NCBI GenBank assembly: GCA_945869845.1
Contig: CAMBRG010000023.1
Span: 1-35,790 of the forward strand
Reading direction: 5' to 3'
Source of the DNA: Opitutus sp. GAS368
Lineage (GTDB): Bacteria > Verrucomicrobiota > Verrucomicrobiia > Opitutales > Opitutaceae
Length of the DNA: 35,790 bases
This document shows, piece after piece, positions 31,413 through 35,790 of this stretch (position 1 is its first letter; each line of letters begins with the position of its first letter). The notes beneath the pieces were generated by a model, which saw only the letters and a list, made by a program, of their open reading frames with translations, did no database searches and was not told the origin of the DNA. A program made the translations under genes and the position numbers.

Positions 31413-31433
31413 GCGGGGCGCGATCGCCCCCGC
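31413..31433. other. GC hairpin between convergent AsmA-like and menB genes
   Basis: GGGGCG (31415-31420), CGAT, CGCCCC (31425-31430) form a perfect stem just after the AsmA-like stop, extendable with one bulge. No T-run follows on the plus strand, so terminator function is uncertain. The rest of the 142-bp convergent gap shows no gene. Confidence 0.4.
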
Positions 31434-31550
31434 ACAACCTGCGACGCCCGGCCTATATTTTCACCGTGCGCGATTTTGGCCGTGCGCGGCTCGAGTTTAC
31501 CCCGCTCCGACGCGCGCTGCAGCGCACGTCGGCGGCCCACTCGACCAACC

Positions 31551-32384
31551 TCACGGCAGCCATGGAAATTTCCGCGCGTCCGGCTTTCGTTTCTCGCGCT
31601 GCGCCGAGTGAAATTCCTTCGCCTCGTCGCTCATGTAATAAAGTAGCGTCGCATTGCCGGCGAGTTCCTGAATACCGGCTTGGCCATCGAGCTCCGCGTT
31701 GAACGCACTCTTGAGCAACCGGATCGCCAGCGGGCTGTGACCGAGGATCTCCTTCGCCCATTTCACGCCTTCGGCCTCAAGCTGCGCGACCGGCACCACC
31801 GTGTTGACCAGCCCCATTTCCAACGCCTGCTTCGCGTCATACTGGCGGCAGAGATACCAAATCTCACGGGCCTTCTTTTGCCCGACGATACGCGCCAGAT
31901 AACTAGAACCGAACCCGCCGTCGAAACTGCCCATCCGCGGACCGACTTGGCCGAAGATGCCGTTGTCCGCCGCGATCGTGAGGTCGCACACGAGATGCAG
32001 CACGTGTCCACCGCCGATGGCGTAACCCGCCACAAGCGCGATCACGACCTTCGGCATCGAGCGGATGAGTTTTTGCAAATCGAGCACGTTGAGCCGGGGC
32101 ACGCCGTCGCCGCCGATATAGCCCGCATGACCGCGCACGCTTTGGTCGCCGCCGGCGCAAAACGCATATTTCCCGTCGGTGTGCGGCCCCGCGCCGGTGA
32201 GGAGCACCACGCCCACCGTCGGATCTTCGCGGGCGTCGATGAACGCCTCATACATCTGCATGATCGTCTCGGGGCGGAACGCGTTGCGCTTCTCCGGCCG
32301 GTTGATCGTTACCTTGGCAATGCCATCCGCTTTTTCATAGCGGATATCCGTGAACGCTTTGACCTGTTGCCAGACGGGATTCAT
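31551..32384 (-). CDS. menB: 1,4-dihydroxy-2-naphthoyl-CoA synthase
   Basis: A 277-residue crotonase-fold enzyme. MenB features are [11 protein letters not shown] (oxyanion hole), [23 protein letters not shown], and [22 protein letters not shown], the bicarbonate-binding type-I MenB signature, with a C-terminal [26 protein letters not shown]. It cyclises o-succinylbenzoyl-CoA to DHNA-CoA in menaquinone synthesis, in the cytoplasm. No other men gene is in the window, so the pathway is dispersed. It is divergent from kup across 134 bp. Menaquinone would be the likely quinone pool for the respiratory chain. Confidence 0.95.
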   Translation of the reverse strand: MNPVWQQVKAFTDIRYEKADGIAKVTINRPEKRNAFRPETIMQMYEAFIDAREDPTVGVVLLTGAGPHTDGKYAFCAGGDQSVRGHAGYIGGDGVPRLNVLDLQKLIRSMPKVVIALVAGYAIGGGHVLHLVCDLTIAADNGIFGQVGPRMGSFDGGFGSSYLARIVGQKKAREIWYLCRQYDAKQALEMGLVNTVVPVAQLEAEGVKWAKEILGHSPLAIRLLKSAFNAELDGQAGIQELAGNATLLYYMSDEAKEFHSAQREKRKPDARKFPWLP

Positions 32385-32518
32385 GCGGGGACCGTAGCCG
32401 CAGCGTGCAATTTGTCGAGGGCTGGCCCTGGGTTAAAATCGAAAAAGCAAGCAACATTCCGCCGCCGTGGTGAAACAGCTTGGAGTCGCCCTCCCCCCGC
32501 CCAAAGCTCGTTTCGTTC

Positions 32519-34405
32519 ATGAGCACTCCCGCGACCGCGTCTCTCAGTTCCTCGGCCAAGGCCGCGCTCTCCATCGGCGCGCTCGGCGTCGTCTTTGGCG
32601 ACATCGGGACCAGCCCGCTCTACACCATCCGGGAGTGCCTGCATGCCTTGCCCGCCGGCGAACACGTTGCCGCCGTCCTCGGGGTTCTTTCTCTGGTTTT
32701 CTGGTCCCTGATTTTGGTGGTATGCGTAAAATACACGGTGCTTGTGCTGCGCGCCGACAACCGTGGTGAGGGCGGCATCTTCGCCTTACTCGCCCTCAGC
32801 CAGCTGGACCGACCCGGCAAGTCGGTGCTCAACCTCGGCGTCATCACTGTTCTCGTCGGCGCCGCGATGCTTTGCGGCGAAGCCATCATTACCCCCGCCA
32901 TCACCGTCCTCTCGGCCACGGAGGGCATCAAGGAGGTCTGGCCCGAGGTGGACCACTACGTCTTGCCTATCACCATCACGATTCTGGTCGGCATCTTCGC
33001 CTTCCAATACCGGGGCACTAAGTTCATCTGCGAGATCTTCGGGCCGGTGATGCTCCTGTGGTTCGCGGTGTTGGGCGGTCTGGGTCTCTGGCATATTGTC
33101 AAAAATCCGGTCGTGCTACAGGCGCTGAATCCCCTGCTCGGCCTCCAGCTGTTGATCGGTCACCCCAAAGAGGCGGCCGTCATTCTTGGCTCAGTTGTCC
33201 TCGCGGTCACCGGCGTCGAGGCTCTCTACGCCGACATGGGCCATTTCGGGCGCCGGGCGATCAACCTCGCCTGGTATGCCATCGTGCTGCCGGGCCTCGT
33301 GCTCAACTACTTTGGCCAAGGGGCAAACTTCATCGCCCAGGGCGGCAACGTCGCCAATCCGTTCCTCGCCCTCGCTCCCGATGGCCCGGCCCGCCTCGCT
33401 TTGCTCGCGCTCTCCGTGGCCGCCGCCATCATTGCCAGCCAAGCGCTCATATCGGGCGCTTATTCGCTGGTCCGCCAGGCGGTGCAACTCGGTTATTTCC
33501 CCCGCCTCACGATCAAGCACACCAACCCCGACCAGCCCGGCCAAATCTATCTCCCGCTCGTCAACATCTCGCTCGCGCTCGGGTCCATCGCCACCGTTTA
33601 CGGCTTCAAATCGAGCTCGGCCCTCGCCGCCGCTTACGGCATCGCGGTGACGGCCACCATGATCGTGACGACCTTGATCCTCTTCGTCGTGATGCGCCGT
33701 GCGTGGCAGTGGTCCTGGTGGTTGGCCGCGGCGTTCTGCTGCTTTTTTCTCGTGATCGATGTCACCTTCTTCGCCGCCAATCTGCACAAGTTCGCCGACG
33801 GCGGCTGGCTCCCCGTCATGATCGCTCTGGGTCTGATCGCCATCATGACGACCTGGAAACTGGGAAAGACGGAGATCTTCCGTCGCATCTACGCCAACGA
33901 AGTGACCGAGGACGAGCTGAACAACATTGCCTCCAGCACTCACATCACGCGCGTGCGCGGCACCGGCGTGTTTATGGCGGGCAATCCCACCGGCACGCCG
34001 CTGGTGCTGCTCCACCACGTCAAAGCCAATCGCGTGCTCCACGAGACCGTGGTCCTGCTCAGCGTCACCACCGACGAGGTTCCGGTCGTGGACGACGCCA
34101 CCCGCTTCTCCGTACGCGAGATCGGCCACGGCGTCTGGCGCGCTGTCGGCCGTTACGGCTACATGGAGTCGCCCGATGTCGCGAATCTCATGGAAAAGGT
34201 CCGCGCCGCCGGCGTGCCGTTGAAACTGAACGAAGCGACCTACTACTTTAATCGGGAGATGATCATCACCGGCGGCGACACGCGCATGTTCGAATGGCAA
34301 AAGCTCTTCTACGCCTTCCTCAGTCGCAACGCCCGTCAAGCACGTGATTACTACCAGTTGCCCCCGATGCAGATCATCGAAGTCGGTTTGCCCATTCAGC
34401 TATAA
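32519..34405 (+). CDS. kup: Kup-family potassium uptake protein
   Basis: A 628-residue K+/H+ symporter of the Kup/HAK/KT family. The N-terminus ALGVVFGDIGTSPLYTIREC is diagnostic; further markers are RADNRGEGGIFALLAL, MLCGEAIITPAITVLSATEG, TGVEALYADMGHFG, YFGQGA and FFAANLHKFADGGWLPV. Twelve membrane helices are followed by a soluble C-terminal domain of about 170 residues. The start is ATG 32519; upstream in-frame codons to 32480 are not conserved and lie near the divergent menB promoter. No regulatory element such as a c-di-AMP (ydaO) riboswitch is apparent in the 134-bp leader. Confidence 0.95.
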   Translation: MSTPATASLSSSAKAALSIGALGVVFGDIGTSPLYTIRECLHALPAGEHVAAVLGVLSLVFWSLILVVCVKYTVLVLRADNRGEGGIFALLALSQLDRPGKSVLNLGVITVLVGAAMLCGEAIITPAITVLSATEGIKEVWPEVDHYVLPITITILVGIFAFQYRGTKFICEIFGPVMLLWFAVLGGLGLWHIVKNPVVLQALNPLLGLQLLIGHPKEAAVILGSVVLAVTGVEALYADMGHFGRRAINLAWYAIVLPGLVLNYFGQGANFIAQGGNVANPFLALAPDGPARLALLALSVAAAIIASQALISGAYSLVRQAVQLGYFPRLTIKHTNPDQPGQIYLPLVNISLALGSIATVYGFKSSSALAAAYGIAVTATMIVTTLILFVVMRRAWQWSWWLAAAFCCFFLVIDVTFFAANLHKFADGGWLPVMIALGLIAIMTTWKLGKTEIFRRIYANEVTEDELNNIASSTHITRVRGTGVFMAGNPTGTPLVLLHHVKANRVLHETVVLLSVTTDEVPVVDDATRFSVREIGHGVWRAVGRYGYMESPDVANLMEKVRAAGVPLKLNEATYYFNREMIITGGDTRMFEWQKLFYAFLSRNARQARDYYQLPPMQIIEVGLPIQL

Positions 34406-34571
34406 GAGCGACTCGCGATCGGTTTCATTTCGCGCCTCCGGGCACCGTTGAGGATCACCGGGCCCGACCAAAGCCCCCCGGTTCACGATCGAAATGGCAG
34501 AGAACTCCAAGGGTTCCGCATTCAAAATCGGCTCCCTTTTTTGCCAACGCACTGCCTTCTGATTTCACGTT

Positions 34572-35456
34572 ATGATCACCCGAAGCATTCTTGCCGCCTG
34601 TCTTGGTCTCCTCGGCTCGCTGGCTGCACTCACTCCGCGCGAGGCCGGCGCCGTCGAACCGTTTCTCTTCATCCAACTAAGCGACCCGCAACTCGGCATG
34701 TTTACCGACAACCGCGACTTTGCGCAGGATGCCGCGAATTTCGAATTGGCGGTGAATGCCGTAAACCGGTTGCGACCGGCCTTTGTGGTCGTCACCGGCG
34801 ACCTCGTGCACAAACCGGGCGACGCTGCCCAGATCGCCGAGTACCGCCGGATCATCGGCAAGATCGATTCCTCAATTCCGGTTCATAATGTCGCGGGAAA
34901 TCACGACGTGGAAAACGTGCCGACGGCGGCCAGCCTGGCAGCTTACGGCAAGCTCTTCGGTCCGGATCGTTACACCTTTCGCCACGAAGGCTTGGTGGGA
35001 ATTGTCCTGAACTCGTCCTTGATTCACTCGCCCGCCCAAGCCGCGGAGGCGCTGGACGCGCAAGAACGCTGGCTGCGCCAGGAATTGCGAGCGGCCAAAG
35101 CCGGGAACGCGCAACACATCGTCATTTTCCAGCACCACCCTTGGTTCATCAAAAACGCCACCGAGGCCGACGGCTACTTCAACATTCCCATGGCCCGGCG
35201 GGCCGCCTATCTCGCGCTCTTTCGCGAGTTCGGGGTGCGCTACCTATTTTGCGGCCACTATCATCGCAATGCCGAGGCCCGCGACGGGACCTTGGAAAAC
35301 ATCACGAGCGGGCCGGTGGGCAAACCGCTCGGCGGCGCTAAGTCGGGGATCCGCGTCGCCATCGTGCGCTCGGACCAAATCGAGCACCAATACTTCGAGC
35401 TCGGCGAACTCCCGGTGAGAATTGAGCTGACCCCGGCCATCGCGAAGAAGCCCTGA
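34572..35456 (+). CDS. Exported calcineurin-like metallophosphoesterase
   Basis: A 294-residue protein with a signal peptide (MITRSILAACLGLLGSLAALTPREAGA, cut near AGA-VEP) and a complete metallophosphatase core: SDPQLG, VVTGDLVHKPGD, VAGNHDVEN, FQHHPWF and FCGHYHRNAEA, giving the dinuclear metal site. Overall it resembles the CPPED1/CSTP1-type group, whose studied member dephosphorylates a protein in animals; bacterial substrates are unknown. It is probably periplasmic. It follows kup by 166 bp on the same strand with no obvious terminator between, but a shared role is not suggested. The 217 bp after it, up to the tRNA, hold no gene. Confidence 0.85.
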   Translation: MITRSILAACLGLLGSLAALTPREAGAVEPFLFIQLSDPQLGMFTDNRDFAQDAANFELAVNAVNRLRPAFVVVTGDLVHKPGDAAQIAEYRRIIGKIDSSIPVHNVAGNHDVENVPTAASLAAYGKLFGPDRYTFRHEGLVGIVLNSSLIHSPAQAAEALDAQERWLRQELRAAKAGNAQHIVIFQHHPWFIKNATEADGYFNIPMARRAAYLALFREFGVRYLFCGHYHRNAEARDGTLENITSGPVGKPLGGAKSGIRVAIVRSDQIEHQYFELGELPVRIELTPAIAKKP

Positions 35457-35595
35457 GCTGTCCCCGGTCGTTTCTGGGGCGCAGCAGATATCGCCTCGGT
35501 CATCACGCGACGTTACCCGCGCCCGCTTCGTTCGCCCCTGGGCGATTGAAGGCAAGGTGAGCCCCGGAATCCACCTAGAGGGAGCGAGAAGATCC

Positions 35596-35607
35596 TCTCA
35601 GCTGAGA
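35596..35607. repeat. 12-bp perfect palindrome
   Basis: TCTCAGCTGAGA lies between the metallophosphoesterase gene and the tRNA. It may be a regulator site or chance; no partner copy is seen nearby. Confidence 0.3.
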
Positions 35608-35673
35608 CATCTTGTCGGGAAGATTCGTCGCCATTTCGGAGCGCCTTGCCGCAATCCTGCGTCTCGGGGAAAA

Positions 35674-35750
<77 letters not shown>

Positions 35751-35790
35751 AACAGATGAAGGGTCACAAAGCGAGATGCCCTTGCCGGAA

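Overview
The window is about 36 kb of GC-rich, densely coding bacterial chromosome. GC-rich third positions, common GTG/TTG starts, few clear Shine-Dalgarno sites, a fused CcoN-CcoO oxidase, a small EF-hand secreted protein and dispersed palindromic repeats suggest a Gram-negative heterotroph of the Verrucomicrobiota, most likely Opitutales/Opitutaceae. This placement comes from gene character, not from a marker-gene tree. Heptose genes, an ArnT-type transferase and an AsmA-type protein point to an outer membrane with LPS.

Layout. 1-1291: end of an ADP-heptose kinase gene and the phosphatase of the next step (gmhB). 1405-4772: Fpg/MutM-type glycosylase, a Phd/VapC toxin-antitoxin pair, tlyA and nadK. 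4906-6608: a secreted EF-hand peptide (minus) and an M24B aminopeptidase (plus). 6605-14976 (minus): a complete-looking cbb3 oxidase operon, read in the order DUF2934 protein, ccoS, fused ccoNO, ccoQ, monoheme ccoP, ccoG, a 52-residue single-helix protein, a SafE-like membrane protein, and the copper P-type ATPase ccoI. 15163-16908: an unknown Cys-containing protein, a PocR-AraC regulator and a two-helix membrane protein. 17001-19222: tatC and, divergently, a CLC protein with fluoride-exporter-like motifs. 19430-22216: pyruvate phosphate dikinase. 22309-23121: a VapBC module behind a paired-palindrome operator. 23122-23600: a non-coding stretch of palindromic repeats. 23601-27163: a glycolipid cassette (GT2 transferase, LAB_N-PAP2 fusion, ArnT-type transferase). 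27267-31408: a small unknown gene (minus) and a 1185-residue AsmA-like protein. 31551-34405: menB (minus) and kup (plus). 34572-35456: exported metallophosphoesterase. 35674-35750: tRNA-Pro(GGG), minus.

How the genes fit together. MenB (menaquinone), the cbb3 oxidase with its copper/heme assembly factors, and PPDK fit an organism that respires at low oxygen. The heptose genes, the GT2/LAB_N-PAP2/ArnT cassette and the AsmA-like protein all concern building or modifying the outer envelope. The most unusual items are the LAB_N-PAP2 fusion, the streamlined cbb3 operon (fused NO, monoheme P, a tiny protein where CcoH usually lies, Cys- and His-rich tails on CcoS and CcoG), the paired operator-like palindromes upstream of vapBC and of the cco operon, and a possible pseudoknot leader before the CLC gene.
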